DNA of 64,000 nucleotides from Deltaproteobacteria bacterium. Lineage in GTDB: Bacteria; Desulfobacterota; Desulfobulbia; Desulfobulbales; Desulfurivibrionaceae. The stretch is taken from NCBI GenBank assembly GCA_013349295.1, contig DUZW01000002.1:1-64000 (forward strand), written 5' to 3'. Made by a program: the position numbers and the translations under genes. Of the stretch, positions 1 through 10,068 are shown piece after piece. The stretch's first letter is position 1. Every line of letters starts with the position of its first letter. The notes beneath the pieces are model-generated. The model made no database searches. It had not been told where the DNA came from and saw only the letters and a list, made by a program, of their open reading frames with translations.

Positions 1-152
1 GAAAGCTGCAGGGCGGCCTTTTCCGTCTCACCAGCCGTTGCGTCGGAAATATCCCGGGAGATGAGGACAAGTCCTGCGCCGATATTCCGGGTGACGATTT
101 CAAGGATATCGCCGGAGAAAAGAAGGCCATCGGCTGTCGGGTGGCGCTTCGC
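1..152 (-). pseudogene. Possible gene fragment (PAS-like?) running off the left edge
   Basis: One minus-strand frame is open from a stop at 153-155 to the window edge. It reads like a real protein, including the stretch IGAGLVLISRDIS, which resembles the start of a PAS-type sensor domain. There is no ATG, GTG or TTG in frame between the stop and this stretch, so the gene is either 5'-truncated or starts in a way I cannot see. It lies downstream of the TonB receptor gene on the same strand. The PAS assignment is a guess from a short segment. Confidence 0.3.
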
Positions 153-281
153 TTACGGAATTAGATGAGCATGCTGCATGACACTGGAATATGCAGGAAT
201 GAAACAGAAAAAATGCGAATCGCTCCCAAACCCCGTTGCGGTTTTATGACCGCGCCGTGCACCATCTCCCGGCTTTCTCGC

Positions 282-2345
282 TTAAAAGATCCAGGTCGCC
301 TTTACGTAGAGGCTGCGCTCGATCTCGGCCGGAATGGAGTCCTCGGAGACATACTCCAGATGATGACTTTCCAGGAGGTTCTTGCCCACCAGGGAGAGTT
401 CCAGATTTTCTTTTGGGTGCCAACCCAGCCGCAGATCAAGGGTGGCATAGCTCCCAACCCCGACAAAGCCGCCGCTCAGGTAACCACTCGGTCGCGCCAC
501 ATTGTCCACGTAGCGCAACCAGGCATCAAGCTCCAGGTTGTGGGGAAGATTGATCATCGAACGAAGCGAAAGCTGGCTTTCGGGGCGGCCCAATTCCTTA
601 TTGTGCCCGGATTCGGGATCGGTGCAGCTATGGAGCCGCATATGCAGATAGGTATAGGCTGCCTTCCATTCCCACCAGGAAAAAGGCTGCCAGGTAGTGG
701 CAAGTTCCAGGCCGTAGGTCTTGCCGTTCATGTTGTTGGCAAAGGTCGAGGGAATGAGCCAGTAGCTCCCCATGTTTCGCGGAGTGCCGATTTCCCGGGT
801 GAGCAGGTCCTCATAGCGGCTGGTAAAAGCGGTAAGATCGAAGAAGAGATGGTCATCAGGCTTGAAACGGTAACCAGCCTCGTAGTCCATCAGGGTTTCG
901 GCCTCCAGATCCGGCGAGCCTTCTATCCTGTAGAGCGTCGGAGTAAACGGAAAGGGCAGGGCATAGAGGCCTACCTGGAAGTCCGATTCACTGCGGGAGG
1001 GGGTGCGCACCGCCCGGCTTACCGCGCCCCAGAGAGTGTGGTTCCTGCTGGGGGTCCAGGCAAGCCGGGCACTGGGCTGCACCTCGTAGCCGGTGTAGTC
1101 GTTATGTTCCAGCTTGGCGCCCACGGTCAGGCGCAGCCGTTCCTTGACCAGCATGATCTCGTCCTGGAGAAAGGCGCTGAACAGTTCGGTCCGGCGAGAA
1201 TCCGGATTAAAGGAGATCTGGAACGGCTGAAGATTGTTGATCGAGTCCTGATTGGAGCGGTAGCCCAGTCCCCAGACGAGGTCGTGCCGGTCACCCAGCC
1301 CGACGTGGTGCTGGAAATCGAGATCCACAATATTGATCTCCTGGCCGATGGTCTCCCCGGCCCGGCGGTCGTGATCATAATAGATTTGCAGGGTCGTGTC
1401 GGAGGTGGGGCTCAAGGCACGGTGCCAACGGCCCAGAAGGTTTGTGCCCCGCAGATAGGAGTCGTCGCTCACCGTTTCCGAATACGGAGCAGCCAGGGTC
1501 AGATGTTTGGCCACCTCGGTGTACCGGCCCCGGTGGGCGTCGCCCTGCAGGGTGAAGTTGTCCTGCCGATCCTTGTCCCAGTCCAGCCGGAAGCCGCCGT
1601 GGCCCAGGTTGGAGTCGTTATCGAGTTCGCTGCCGGAAGCGTAGCCCCTGGCCCCGTTGCGGCTGGTTTCCTTTCCATAGAGGCGCAGATGGGCCTGGTC
1701 GCCGATTGTGACGCCGTGACGTACGGCCGCCCCGCCCTCTGCGGCGCCAAGTCCCAGGCTCACCAGACTGCCTTGGGTGTCGGCCGCCTTCTTTGAAATG
1801 ATGTTGATCACCCCGTTCACCGCGTTCGCCCCCCACAGGGTGCCGCCCGGCCCGCGGATGACTTCGATCCGCTCGATATCTTCAAGCATCACATCCTGAG
1901 TCTCCCAGAAGACCCCGGAAAAGCTTGGTGAATAGATGGTGCGGCCATCCAACAACACCTGGAGTTTATTGGAGAAACGTCCGTTAAAGCCGCGGCTGGT
2001 GATGGCCCACTTGTTGTTGTCGATCTGGGAGACCTCCATGCCGGGCACCATGCCGAGCAGTTCCTGAATGCTGGTGGCGCCGGAGTGGCGGATATCCTCC
2101 TGGTCGATGACAAAGATGGCGCCGGCCACGGAAAAAAAAGTTTGCGTCTTTTTGGAGACCGAGGTGACCTCCATATCCAGCAATTGTTCCAACGAGAACT
2201 GGGTGATCTTGGCGGGCTCGGCCAAGAGCGGCGCAGGGTTGGCGAACAGGAGTCCGGCCAGGATGGCGGGCGTCCAGATGCGGGCGGGACGGCGTTGTGG
2301 ACAGCGCATGGGGGGCCTCGTTTCGCTTTGGGGTTGTTCAGGCAT
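282..2345 (-). CDS. TonB-dependent outer-membrane receptor
   Basis: A 687-residue outer-membrane receptor that would import or sense a ligand using TonB energy. The N-terminus has a signal peptide (hydrophobic stretch about residues 25-40). It is followed by the segment [15 protein letters not shown], which is typical of receptors found next to YfiR and CHASE8 kinase genes. A plug domain comes next ([18 protein letters not shown]; later [20 protein letters not shown]), then a beta-barrel ending in an aromatic residue (TWIF). I chose the ATG at 2345 because it overlaps the stop of the upstream kinase by 8 nt, which suggests translational coupling; the reading frame extends further upstream only as a shadow of the kinase receiver domain. 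ATG 2309 is an alternative start. The ligand cannot be deduced from sequence. Confidence 0.9.
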   Translation of the reverse strand: MPEQPQSETRPPMRCPQRRPARIWTPAILAGLLFANPAPLLAEPAKITQFSLEQLLDMEVTSVSKKTQTFFSVAGAIFVIDQEDIRHSGATSIQELLGMVPGMEVSQIDNNKWAITSRGFNGRFSNKLQVLLDGRTIYSPSFSGVFWETQDVMLEDIERIEVIRGPGGTLWGANAVNGVINIISKKAADTQGSLVSLGLGAAEGGAAVRHGVTIGDQAHLRLYGKETSRNGARGYASGSELDNDSNLGHGGFRLDWDKDRQDNFTLQGDAHRGRYTEVAKHLTLAAPYSETVSDDSYLRGTNLLGRWHRALSPTSDTTLQIYYDHDRRAGETIGQEINIVDLDFQHHVGLGDRHDLVWGLGYRSNQDSINNLQPFQISFNPDSRRTELFSAFLQDEIMLVKERLRLTVGAKLEHNDYTGYEVQPSARLAWTPSRNHTLWGAVSRAVRTPSRSESDFQVGLYALPFPFTPTLYRIEGSPDLEAETLMDYEAGYRFKPDDHLFFDLTAFTSRYEDLLTREIGTPRNMGSYWLIPSTFANNMNGKTYGLELATTWQPFSWWEWKAAYTYLHMRLHSCTDPESGHNKELGRPESQLSLRSMINLPHNLELDAWLRYVDNVARPSGYLSGGFVGVGSYATLDLRLGWHPKENLELSLVGKNLLESHHLEYVSEDSIPAEIERSLYVKATWIF

Positions 2346-4266
2346 GGTGATTGACCTGAGCCAGACATTTTTCGATTTCTTGCAGGAGTTCCGCGTGACG
2401 ATACGGCTTGGCCAGGTATGCCTCGATCCCGAGTTCACGACAGAGCCTGAGCTCGTCCCGATGATCGGTGGAGGAAAGGATGCAGATCGGGATATCCTTG
2501 AGCCGGGCGTGCCGGCGCATATGCCCGGCCAGGGTGAAACCGTCCATGCCGGGCATATGCACATCAATGATCGCCAAATCAACGCAACCGGTCAGGCTGT
2601 TCAGGGCGTCGAGGGCCGCTTGCCCCTGGGAAAAGGAGCGGACCTGCATGCCAAGGGTAGCGAGCATCTGTTCGAGAATCCTCAGGTTGACCCCGTTGTC
2701 ATCCACGGCGACAACGGTTTTGCCCGCGAGATGTTCCGGCGGTCGAGCTGCTTCTTCCGGCAGCGTCTCCCGAACCACAGCGAAGGTTACGGTGAAGAAA
2801 AAAGTGGCCCCCCTGCCCTCTTCGCTTTCCAGCCAAAGCCTGCCGCCCATGAGTTCAACCAGGCGGGAGGAGATGGAGAGCCCCAGACCGGTTCCCCCGT
2901 ATTTGCGGGTAAGCGAGGAGTCCGCCTGGGCGAATGGATTGAAGATAGCGGCCTGTTGCTCCTTCGGGATGCCGATTCCCGTATCGCTCACGGAAAAACG
3001 CAGCTCCACGCCCTTGGGCGACTCCCCTTCAGGCTGCACGGTGATCAGCACATGCCCTTGCGCAGTGAACTTGATGCTGTTGGCAACGAGATTGGTAAGA
3101 ATCTGATGCAGGCGCACCGAGTCACCCACCACCATGGCCGGCGTATCCGGGGCAATATTGCAGAGCAGCTCCAGACCTTTTTCCTGGGCCTTCACCGCCA
3201 ACTCCTGAACCGTGTTCTCCACGTTATGTTTCAGATGAAAAGGGGTCTGTCGCAGCTCAAGCTTATAAGCCTCGATCTTGGAAAAATCGAGGATATCGTT
3301 GATCACCTCAAGGAGCCGGTTGGCCGACTGATCGATCAGGCCAAGAAATTTTTGCTGTTGGGTATTGATCTCCGTGTCGAGCATGAGCTGGGTCATGCCG
3401 ATGACCCCATTCATGGGGGTGCGGATTTCGTGGCTCATATTGGCCAGAAAATCCGACTTGGCGCGGTTGGCCGCCTCGGCCGCCTCCTTGGCCTCCAGGA
3501 GTTCGCCGGTGCGGGCGCGGACCTTCTCTTCCAGGCTGTCCTGGGCCACCAGCAGAGCTTGATCCCGGGCCGCTATCTGGTCGAGCATTTCGTTGAAGCC
3601 CCGAGCCAGGATAGCGATTTCGTCGTCACCTCCGATTTCGGCCCTGAGGGCATAATCTTTCTCCTGGGAGACCTGTTTCATTACCCCGGCCAGGGCAAGG
3701 ATCGGCTGGGTGAGCAACCGTTGCAACCGGGAGGAGATCAGCAGACCGACCAACGCCGAAAGCAGCAGCACGGCGGAAACGACCAGCAGATAGCTGCGGA
3801 TCATGACCTGTTCGGCATGCAGGTCGGCGTGGACGAAAAGCCAGCCGAGGAGTCTGCCGTTCAGGCGGATCTCCTGGGCAAGATCGACGTGCCCCTGCCG
3901 GAAGAGCGCCTTTTTGATGGGCAGGGCCTGAGGGCTCAGATCATGGGGAAAGGGCCTTTTGTTTTTGCTGAATTGAGCAAAGACCCCGGCTGGGGTAATG
4001 ATGGCGCCATAGACAATGCCGGGATCCGCCGCCAGGGTGGCAAGGGTTTGGGCGGCGGCCTCCTGGTCGGCAAAAGCCAGCGCGGCAGTGGCGTTTTCCG
4101 CGATTGCCGAACTGAGCACCGCAAGGCTTTCCTCCCGGGTTTGCCGGAAAGAGTACCATTCGTAGGCAAACAGGGCGAAGCAGGCAAAGGTCAGGACAAG
4201 CCCGCAGGTGAGCATGATGATCAGCAGCAGTTTCCGGCGGATGGAGTGGAGGCGTAGCACTGCCAT
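2338..4266 (-). CDS. Hybrid sensor histidine kinase (CHASE8-like, HAMP, HisKA, HATPase, receiver)
   Basis: A 642-residue inner-membrane hybrid kinase. TM1 is at about 12-36 and TM2 at about 158-178, flanking a 120-residue periplasmic domain of the CHASE8 type (Y35-F40 after TM1, then [15 protein letters not shown]). A HAMP-like linker (180-235) and a coiled coil follow. The HisKA domain carries H279 in SHEIRTP. The ATPase domain has the N box around N393-N396 and the glycine motifs DTGIGIP and GGTGLGL. The receiver domain (515-635) has D568 in [11 protein letters not shown] as phosphoacceptor and K615-P in LAKPY. There is no DNA-binding output, so a separate partner must read the phosphate. 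It starts 4 nt after the YfiR-like gene and overlaps the TonB receptor, forming a three-gene operon that probably senses an envelope or substrate cue. Confidence 0.9.
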   Translation of the reverse strand: MAVLRLHSIRRKLLLIIMLTCGLVLTFACFALFAYEWYSFRQTREESLAVLSSAIAENATAALAFADQEAAAQTLATLAADPGIVYGAIITPAGVFAQFSKNKRPFPHDLSPQALPIKKALFRQGHVDLAQEIRLNGRLLGWLFVHADLHAEQVMIRSYLLVVSAVLLLSALVGLLISSRLQRLLTQPILALAGVMKQVSQEKDYALRAEIGGDDEIAILARGFNEMLDQIAARDQALLVAQDSLEEKVRARTGELLEAKEAAEAANRAKSDFLANMSHEIRTPMNGVIGMTQLMLDTEINTQQQKFLGLIDQSANRLLEVINDILDFSKIEAYKLELRQTPFHLKHNVENTVQELAVKAQEKGLELLCNIAPDTPAMVVGDSVRLHQILTNLVANSIKFTAQGHVLITVQPEGESPKGVELRFSVSDTGIGIPKEQQAAIFNPFAQADSSLTRKYGGTGLGLSISSRLVELMGGRLWLESEEGRGATFFFTVTFAVVRETLPEEAARPPEHLAGKTVVAVDDNGVNLRILEQMLATLGMQVRSFSQGQAALDALNSLTGCVDLAIIDVHMPGMDGFTLAGHMRRHARLKDIPICILSSTDHRDELRLCRELGIEAYLAKPYRHAELLQEIEKCLAQVNHHA

Positions 4267-4270
4267 GGCA

Positions 4271-4960
4271 TTATGTCCCGGGGGTCTGCGGCGTTGTGCC
4301 GGAGCTGATGTTGACCCGGCGGCGGCTATCCGCCGGTGCGTCTGGGTCCGGTCGATTCAGGGAGTGGGGCTCGTTTTTGATGATCGCCAGCCGCAGAAGC
4401 TGGGAGCTGATCTTGAGCCCGGCCCGCTGGGCGGCCTGGGGATTGATCTCAAAGCGGATCTTGTTGCCCTGCCGCACGAAATTGATGATGCCGCCGGTAT
4501 TGAGAAAATCCGGGGATTCCCCAACGGTGATGATCGGTCGGCCGGAAAGAGCAGCCGGAATGGGGAGGGGTTTCCCCGGATAGGCGGCGGGAACGAAAAC
4601 CATGTCCGCCTGCCGGGCATCGTCGGGATTTTCGCTCGTGAGCACCTTGAGGGGACGGCCAAGGACGGTTTCATTGCCCAGGGCTTCGGCGATGCTTGCC
4701 CCGACGGGGCCGGTATCCAGAACCACCAGCAGCATCGGCCGCTGGGTCGACGCGGCGGCGGGCAGGGTGATGAAATTGAAAAAGTTGAACAGGAAGCCCG
4801 CCTTGACCTCATATTCGGCAAAATCGCCGGCAGCACGGGCCGACTGCGGCGTCAGGAGCAACAGGGACACGAGCAGGAACAGCGCGCGGTACAGTGTTGT
4901 TGCGGCGGAGACCGACAGGGAACGGCGGGATGCGGGAGAAGTGCTTGGCGTCGGCAACAT
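4271..4960 (-). CDS. YfiR/HmsC family periplasmic regulator (DUF4154)
   Basis: About 229 residues. It has an N-terminal signal peptide (hydrophobic core [14 protein letters not shown], ending about SARA-AG) and a YfiR-type domain with the family motif [19 protein letters not shown]. In Pseudomonas, YfiR is a periplasmic repressor of a membrane diguanylate cyclase. Here the partner is more likely the adjacent periplasmic-domain kinase. The C-terminal tail (about 25 residues) is rich in Asp, Pro and Arg. I chose ATG 4960; a TTG at 4966 is in frame two codons upstream. No Shine-Dalgarno is visible, and a TATAAT hexamer lies only about 6-11 nt upstream of the ATG, so the start may be leaderless or lie further in. 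Confidence 0.85.
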   Translation of the reverse strand: MLPTPSTSPASRRSLSVSAATTLYRALFLLVSLLLLTPQSARAAGDFAEYEVKAGFLFNFFNFITLPAAASTQRPMLLVVLDTGPVGASIAEALGNETVLGRPLKVLTSENPDDARQADMVFVPAAYPGKPLPIPAALSGRPIITVGESPDFLNTGGIINFVRQGNKIRFEINPQAAQRAGLKISSQLLRLAIIKNEPHSLNRPDPDAPADSRRRVNISSGTTPQTPGT

Positions 4961-5415
4961 AATCAATTATATACAAAACAGGATAACTGCGGGCCAATTT
5001 GTCAGGCCATCCGGCAAGTTCCGGGAAAGATCCAGGCAACCCTGTCCGCCGAGCGTCCTTGTTTTCGGCGTCTTTTCCCGCCGTTGCCTGGTAAGCGCGG
5101 CAGGAGAGCATGGGGCGATTTCCATCGGCTGCGACCTAGCACCGGAAAGCTGTAGGAGGTTAGCACTGTTTGCGCCCCCCCGCAAGGGAGAATCAATACC
5201 GCAAGTTCGCAAAATTTCGTCATTACATGCCGACTTTCCGCCAACGACGGGACAAGAGACGGCACACCCCTTTCTTCGTCGGCGGTTCGTTTTTTTTTGG
5301 CTGGGATGCGAATCTCTGCTGTCGCCTGATTTTTCCGAGAAAAGGCATGGTCGTCTAAAAAAATCATCATTTTTCGATGCTCCCCTGGGAGCGAAGGATC
5401 AGGGCACGGGAACGT
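4961..5415. other. Divergent intergenic region (455 nt)
   Basis: This separates the minus-strand YfiR operon from the plus-strand SpmAB gene and must hold both promoters. On the minus strand a TATAAT-like hexamer sits at 4966-4971. I looked for a c-di-GMP-I, cobalamin or TPP riboswitch on both strands and saw no convincing consensus. Short open frames here overlap on both strands and look like chance. Confidence 0.5.
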
Positions 5416-6720
5416 ATGAAACAAAAATCCTCGGTTATCAATATCATCTGGCTGTCCCTGGTCGTGCTGGCCACGGTGACCGCCGCCTATACCAACCGGA
5501 TGGACGCCCTCACCAAGGCCTCCTTCGAATCGGCCAAGGACGCGGTGGTGCTGGCCATCGGCCTGATCGGCCCCATGGCCCTCTGGCTGGGGATCATGAA
5601 GGTCGCCGAGGCCGGTGGGCTGATGCGCATCGTGGCCCACCGGGTGCGGCCCCTGATGGTCCGGTTGTTTCCCGACGTGCCCCACGACCATCCGGCCATG
5701 AGCGCCATGATCATGAACATGGCGGCCAACGCCCTGGGCTTGGGCAATGCGGCCACGCCCATGGGGATCAAGGCGATGCAGGAGCTGGAAAAGCTTGCCC
5801 CGGAAAAGGGCACGGCCACCAACGCCATGTGCCTCTTTCTGGCGATCAACACCTCCAGCGTCACCCTGCTGCCCCTGGGGGTGATCACCATCCGGGCCGC
5901 CGCAGGCTCGGTGAGCCCTGCCGCCATCTTCATTCCTTCCCTTATCGCCACCACATGTTCCACCATCACCGCCATCGTGGCGGCCAAGATGCTGGCCCGC
6001 AAAAACGGCGGGCTGGAGCCGGTCGTTGTCCAGGCCACCCAAGAGACAGCGGCAATTGAGGCAGAGGCAGGCAGTGAACCGGAGCTGTATCCGCCGAGCA
6101 CCACCGGGAAATGGTTTGTCTGGCTGCTGGTCGCAGGTTTTGTCGGAGGGGCGGGGTATCAGTTGAGCACCGCCGCCGAGCCGCTCGCCTTTTCCGCGGC
6201 CAGCCTCAACAGCCTGTCCAGCTGGCTGATCCCGGCCCTGATTTCCGGGCTGCTCATCTTCGGCTATCTGCGGGGGGTGAGGATCTATGAGGTCCTCACC
6301 GACGGGGCCAAGGAGGGGTTCACCACCGCCATCCGGATCATCCCCTTCATGGTGGCGATCTTTGTCGCCATCGGCATGTTCCGAGCCAGCGGGGCCATGG
6401 ATATTCTGGTTTCCCTGCTCTCACCCCTGACCGAAGCGGTGGGCATGCCCGCCGAGGCCCTGGCCATGGGGCTGCTGCGGCCCCTTTCCGGCAGCGGCTC
6501 ATTTGCCTTCATGAGCGAGATCGTCAACCAGTCGCCGGACAGCCTGCTGGCCGCCATGGTTTCGGTCATCCAGGGCTCCAGCGAAACCACCCTTTATGTG
6601 CTGGCCGTTTACTTCGGCGCCGTCGGTGTCCGGCGCACGCGGCACGCCCTGCCCGCCGCGCTCTGCGGCGAAACCGCCGGGCTCATTGCCGCGGTAACGG
6701 TCTGCAATCTCTGGTTTTAA
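5416..6720 (+). CDS. Fused SpmA/SpmB nucleoside-recognition (Gate) membrane protein
   Basis: A 434-residue polytopic inner-membrane protein. The N-terminal half resembles spore maturation protein SpmA (MNMAANALGLGNAATPMGIKA region) and the C-terminal half SpmB (RIIPFMVAIFVAIGMF and GSGSFAFMSEIV segments). About 20 hydrophobic residues at 136-155 of the distance separate the two Gate domains. In Bacillus the two proteins are separate and affect spore core dehydration. In non-sporulating Gram-negatives the fused form is common and its substrate is unknown. The ATG at 5416 fits the start of the first helix (INIIWLSLVVLATVT) and has GGGAAC just upstream; an ATG 39 nt earlier is in frame but adds a charged, unconserved tail. 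It is followed 56 nt later by lemA. Confidence 0.88.
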   Translation: MKQKSSVINIIWLSLVVLATVTAAYTNRMDALTKASFESAKDAVVLAIGLIGPMALWLGIMKVAEAGGLMRIVAHRVRPLMVRLFPDVPHDHPAMSAMIMNMAANALGLGNAATPMGIKAMQELEKLAPEKGTATNAMCLFLAINTSSVTLLPLGVITIRAAAGSVSPAAIFIPSLIATTCSTITAIVAAKMLARKNGGLEPVVVQATQETAAIEAEAGSEPELYPPSTTGKWFVWLLVAGFVGGAGYQLSTAAEPLAFSAASLNSLSSWLIPALISGLLIFGYLRGVRIYEVLTDGAKEGFTTAIRIIPFMVAIFVAIGMFRASGAMDILVSLLSPLTEAVGMPAEALAMGLLRPLSGSGSFAFMSEIVNQSPDSLLAAMVSVIQGSSETTLYVLAVYFGAVGVRRTRHALPAALCGETAGLIAAVTVCNLWF

Positions 6721-6776
6721 ATTTTCGTCCATAACGGTTACACACAGAACAACGTGGAGCAATAGGAGGTCTGAGC

Positions 6777-7361
6777 ATGGGAGAAATAGTCTTTCTGGTC
6801 GTGTTGCTGGTGCTGGTTTTTCTGGTGATCGGGATCTACAACCGGCTGGTGGGGTTGCGGAACCGTTTCAAAAACAGCTTTGCCCAGATCGATGTGCAGC
6901 TCAAGCGGCGCTACGATCTCATTCCCAACCTGGTCTCCGTGGCCAAGGAGTACATCAAGCACGAACGGGAAACCCTGGAGGCGGTCATTGCGGCCCGCAA
7001 TCAGGCGTCGGGTGCGGTGCAGCAGGCGGCGGCCGATCCGAGCAACGCCGCGGCTATTCAGGGGGTGGTTGCCGCGGAGGGGGTGCTCTCCGGAACCCTG
7101 GGACGGCTGTTCGCCCTGGTGGAATCCTACCCCGACCTCAAGGCCAACCAGAACATGATGCAGCTCAGCGAAGAGCTGAGTTCCACGGAAAACCGGATAG
7201 CATTCGCCCGCCAAGCATTCAACGATGCGGTCATGACCTATAACACCGGCCGCGAGCTCTTTCCCGCCGTGCTCCTTGCCGGCATCTTCGGCTTTCAGCC
7301 CGCGCAGTTTCTGGAGCTTGAAGACAAAAAGGAGCGCGAGGCGCCCAAGGTCGCCTTTTAA
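6777..7361 (+). CDS. lemA: LemA family protein
   Basis: A 194-residue protein with one N-terminal transmembrane helix (residues 4-22) and a long cytoplasmic four-helix bundle. Family hallmarks visible are YNRLVGLRNRFKNSFAQIDVQLKRRYDLIPNLV and the C-terminal FQPAQFLELEDKKERE. The function of LemA is not established; the gene is often paired with an M48 peptidase or TPM-domain protein. Here the M48 protease starts 18 nt downstream, so the two are almost certainly co-transcribed. The start has a near-perfect Shine-Dalgarno (AGGAGGT, 10 nt upstream). Confidence 0.93.
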   Translation: MGEIVFLVVLLVLVFLVIGIYNRLVGLRNRFKNSFAQIDVQLKRRYDLIPNLVSVAKEYIKHERETLEAVIAARNQASGAVQQAAADPSNAAAIQGVVAAEGVLSGTLGRLFALVESYPDLKANQNMMQLSEELSSTENRIAFARQAFNDAVMTYNTGRELFPAVLLAGIFGFQPAQFLELEDKKEREAPKVAF

Positions 7362-7379
7362 GCTTCTGGGGAAACGGGA

Positions 7380-9392
7380 ATGCGGGATTTTTTTGAGCAG
7401 CAGCACCTCGCCCGCCGGAACACCTTCCGGCTGATCCTCTACTTTGCCGCGGCGGTGTCCGTGGTTGTCGGGCTGGTCACGGTTTTCCTCTATGTGCTGA
7501 CCACCTTCAACCCAAGCCGTCTCTATGTCTCGGTAACCCCCTTCAACCTCTCCCCCCGCCAGTGGAATCTCGCCCTCATGGACAGGATCGCCATCTCGGT
7601 CCTGTTCCTGATTCTTGCCGGCACCCTGTACAAGTACCTGCGGCTGCGCAACGGCGGCGGCAGTCTTATCGCCCAGCTTCTGGGCGGGAGGGTCATCTAT
7701 CCCGACACCAGGGATTTTCATGAACGGCGTCTGCTGAACATCATCGAGGAAATGGCCATCGCCTCGGGGATCACGGTGCCCTCGGTCTATCTGCTCGACC
7801 GGGAAGGAGGAATCAACGCCTTTGCCGCCGGCTTTTCCCAGGAAGACGCGGCGATCGGCGTTACCAGGGGGGCGGTGCAGTATCTCAGCCGGGAAGAGCT
7901 GCAGGGGGTGATCGCCCATGAGTTCAGCCATATCCTTTATGGCGACATGCTGATCAATGTCCGCCTCCAGGGGATACTGCACGGTATTTTGGTCATCGGC
8001 TTGCTGGGCGAAATCATGCTCAAAACCGCTTTTTCCTCGGAACGCTCTCAGGGGCGAAACCAGGGAGGCGGCGTCTATGCGGCCTTGATCGGCCTGGTCC
8101 TGCTTATCTTCGGCTACACCGGGGTGTTTGTCGCCAGGCTGATCAAAAGCGCGGTGGCGCGGCAACGGGAATTTCTGGCGGATGCCGCCGCGGTGCAATT
8201 CACCCGAAATCCCATGGGGCTTGCCGGAGCGCTCAAGAAAATAGGCGGGCTGGCAGCCGGATCGAAAATCCAGGACCCGCATGCCTCCGAGATCAGCCAC
8301 ATGTTTTTCGGCAATGGTCTTAAGGAAAGCTGGTTCAACGTTTTTTCCACCCACCCGCCCCTGCTGGCCAGAATCCAGCGGCTTGATCCGGAATTCAGGG
8401 GGGATTTTCCTGAGCGGCTTACCTTTGCGCCGATCTCCGAGGAAGAGGCCATGATGTATGCGGCGCCTGTCGACCGGCCAGGCGTTGTGACGGGAGAATC
8501 CCCGAGGGCCGGAGATGGTCGGCATGCTTTCATCCATTCCTTGGCCGCGGGCAGACCCCTGAGGGAGGCGTTAGACAGCCAGGGCGGGGAGTACCTGCGC
8601 CTGGCCCGGGAGATAATCGACAGCATCCCGTTCCCGGTTCGGGAGGCGGCCAGGAACGGTTTCGGGGCCAGGGCCGTAATCTACGGACTCCTGCTTGATG
8701 CCGATTCCACCCTTCGGGTGAAACAGCTGGGTGTCCTGGAAAGGGAGGCGGAGCAGGAGGTGCGGCAGGAGCTGGAGCGGCTTCTCCCCGCCATTGACGG
8801 GCTTCTCCCTGAACTCAGGCTGCCCTTGGCGGATCTTGCCATCCCGGCCCTAAAAAGCCTTTCCCCTTCCCAATATGAAACGTTCAAGCGAATCGTTGAC
8901 CGGCTCATGCAGGCCGACGGCAAGGTCAATCTGTTCGAGTATACCCTGCACCATGTGTTGCTTCGGCATCTGGAGGCACACTTCCACCCTCCTCAGCCCT
9001 CCTTGGCGCCGTCCCCCTCCCTGGCCCGGATGAGCGAGGAGATCTCCTGCGTACTTTCCCTGCTCTCCCGACTGGGACATGGAGACGAGGATCTGGCCCG
9101 GAAGTCTCTGATGCAGGCGGTGCGGATTTTCGGCAAGGAGATGAAGCTGTTCGGCTACCGGTCCGGCCGGGAATGTTCACTCAAGGAATTTGATGGCGCC
9201 CTGAAAATTCTTGCCAAGGGGGCAATCGAGAGCCGGCGGCAGGTTCTCGCCGCAGCCCTCGATTGCATCACCTATGACGAAAGAATAACCGTCCGCGAAG
9301 CGGAGCTTTTCCGTGCCATGTCCGAGGCGCTCGGCTGTCCGGTGCCGCCCTGGCTGACCCTGCGGAGCGACAAGGACGAGCCCGGACAGTGA
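7380..9392 (+). CDS. M48 family membrane metalloprotease, extended form
   Basis: A 670-residue inner-membrane zinc protease related to HtpX. Two N-terminal helices (about 17-40 and 68-85) are followed by the catalytic domain with H180-E181-F-S-H184 and the downstream Glu in REFLADAAAVQF. Another helix pair lies between (about 200-260). The C-terminal 300 residues form an extra helical domain absent from HtpX. The LemA/M48 pair is a recurrent neighbourhood. A role in membrane protein quality control is likely from the family but not shown by the sequence. All zinc ligands appear intact. Confidence 0.9.
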   Translation: MRDFFEQQHLARRNTFRLILYFAAAVSVVVGLVTVFLYVLTTFNPSRLYVSVTPFNLSPRQWNLALMDRIAISVLFLILAGTLYKYLRLRNGGGSLIAQLLGGRVIYPDTRDFHERRLLNIIEEMAIASGITVPSVYLLDREGGINAFAAGFSQEDAAIGVTRGAVQYLSREELQGVIAHEFSHILYGDMLINVRLQGILHGILVIGLLGEIMLKTAFSSERSQGRNQGGGVYAALIGLVLLIFGYTGVFVARLIKSAVARQREFLADAAAVQFTRNPMGLAGALKKIGGLAAGSKIQDPHASEISHMFFGNGLKESWFNVFSTHPPLLARIQRLDPEFRGDFPERLTFAPISEEEAMMYAAPVDRPGVVTGESPRAGDGRHAFIHSLAAGRPLREALDSQGGEYLRLAREIIDSIPFPVREAARNGFGARAVIYGLLLDADSTLRVKQLGVLEREAEQEVRQELERLLPAIDGLLPELRLPLADLAIPALKSLSPSQYETFKRIVDRLMQADGKVNLFEYTLHHVLLRHLEAHFHPPQPSLAPSPSLARMSEEISCVLSLLSRLGHGDEDLARKSLMQAVRIFGKEMKLFGYRSGRECSLKEFDGALKILAKGAIESRRQVLAAALDCITYDERITVREAELFRAMSEALGCPVPPWLTLRSDKDEPGQ

Positions 9393-9410
9393 GCAAGAAA
9401 GCCCTGTCAG

Positions 9411-10052
9411 CTACCCGACCAGCACTGCCGCCTTGAATTTCTCCAAGTCGGTGCGCTCCATGAAACGGGCGGTGCGTTCCAGCTTGCGAGCGTTTGCCCC
9501 GTAGTACCGGAGGCACCGTTCGGCCAGGCTGATTACCTCCTCGTCGTTGAGGTTTTCGGCGATGATGTTGCCGATTCTCGGCAGCCCTCCGCCGTTGCCG
9601 CCGAACACCAGGGTCCAGCCGTTTTTCTTGCCGAACACCCCCAGATCGCGGACAAAACTTTCGCAGCAGTTCATGGGACAGCCGGAGATGCCGACCTTGG
9701 TCTTCGCAGGCAAAGGCAGGGAGAGCAGCGCCGGGCCCATTTTTTCCCCCAGGCCGAGAGAGTCCCGGCGACCGTATTTACACCATCTCTCCCCGGGGCA
9801 GGCCTTGATGTAGTGGATTCCCACCGGCTTCCGCGGCCCACCCTCCTGACCCAGCTCCTGCCAGATCTGCGCGACCTGCTCCGGATCATGGCCGAGCATG
9901 GCCAATCGTTGCGCCTCTGTGATCTTCAGCATGGGGATGCCATGCTTTCTGGCAACTGCCGCGATTGTTTCCAGGAACTCCGGGGTGACAACCCCCATTT
10001 TGGGCCCGGGAACGACATTATAACTCTTGAATCTTTCGTTTTCCGCAGTCAT
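9411..10052 (-). CDS. Small assimilatory-type siroheme sulfite reductase
   Basis: A 213-residue protein with one ferredoxin-like half and one siroheme/4Fe-4S half. The cluster motif is C85-X5-C91 (ACPGERWCKYG) and C125-X3-C129 (GCPMNCCES), exactly the Cys spacing for siroheme-coupled 4Fe-4S. The size and single-module layout match the low-molecular-weight assimilatory-type sulfite reductase described from Desulfovibrio vulgaris, not DsrA/DsrB or the 570-residue CysI. It is predicted to reduce sulfite (possibly nitrite) by six electrons in the cytoplasm. The electron donor is unknown and no flavoprotein partner is adjacent. The start ATG has AAGGAAG 8 nt upstream. It converges with the M48 gene. 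Confidence 0.85.
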   Translation of the reverse strand: MTAENERFKSYNVVPGPKMGVVTPEFLETIAAVARKHGIPMLKITEAQRLAMLGHDPEQVAQIWQELGQEGGPRKPVGIHYIKACPGERWCKYGRRDSLGLGEKMGPALLSLPLPAKTKVGISGCPMNCCESFVRDLGVFGKKNGWTLVFGGNGGGLPRIGNIIAENLNDEEVISLAERCLRYYGANARKLERTARFMERTDLEKFKAAVLVG

Positions 10053-10068
10053 GGCGATCTTCCTTGTT

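Noticed and set aside
165-1796. Long plus-strand ORF of 543 codons opposite the TonB receptor
   Set aside because: It is antisense to a well-supported receptor, has no recognisable domain and no ribosome-binding site; high-GC codon use on the minus strand makes such shadows common.
2346-2582. Upstream extension of the TonB receptor frame (79 extra codons)
   Set aside because: The extension is a shadow of the kinase receiver domain; the ATG at 2345 overlaps the kinase stop, as expected for coupled translation.
4961-5415. Possible riboswitch upstream of the YfiR operon or SpmAB
   Set aside because: No c-di-GMP, cobalamin or TPP consensus core could be aligned by eye on either strand.
6738-8537. 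Long minus-strand ORF of 599 codons opposite the lemA/M48 genes
   Set aside because: It overlaps both genes in antisense and reads as a composition artefact.
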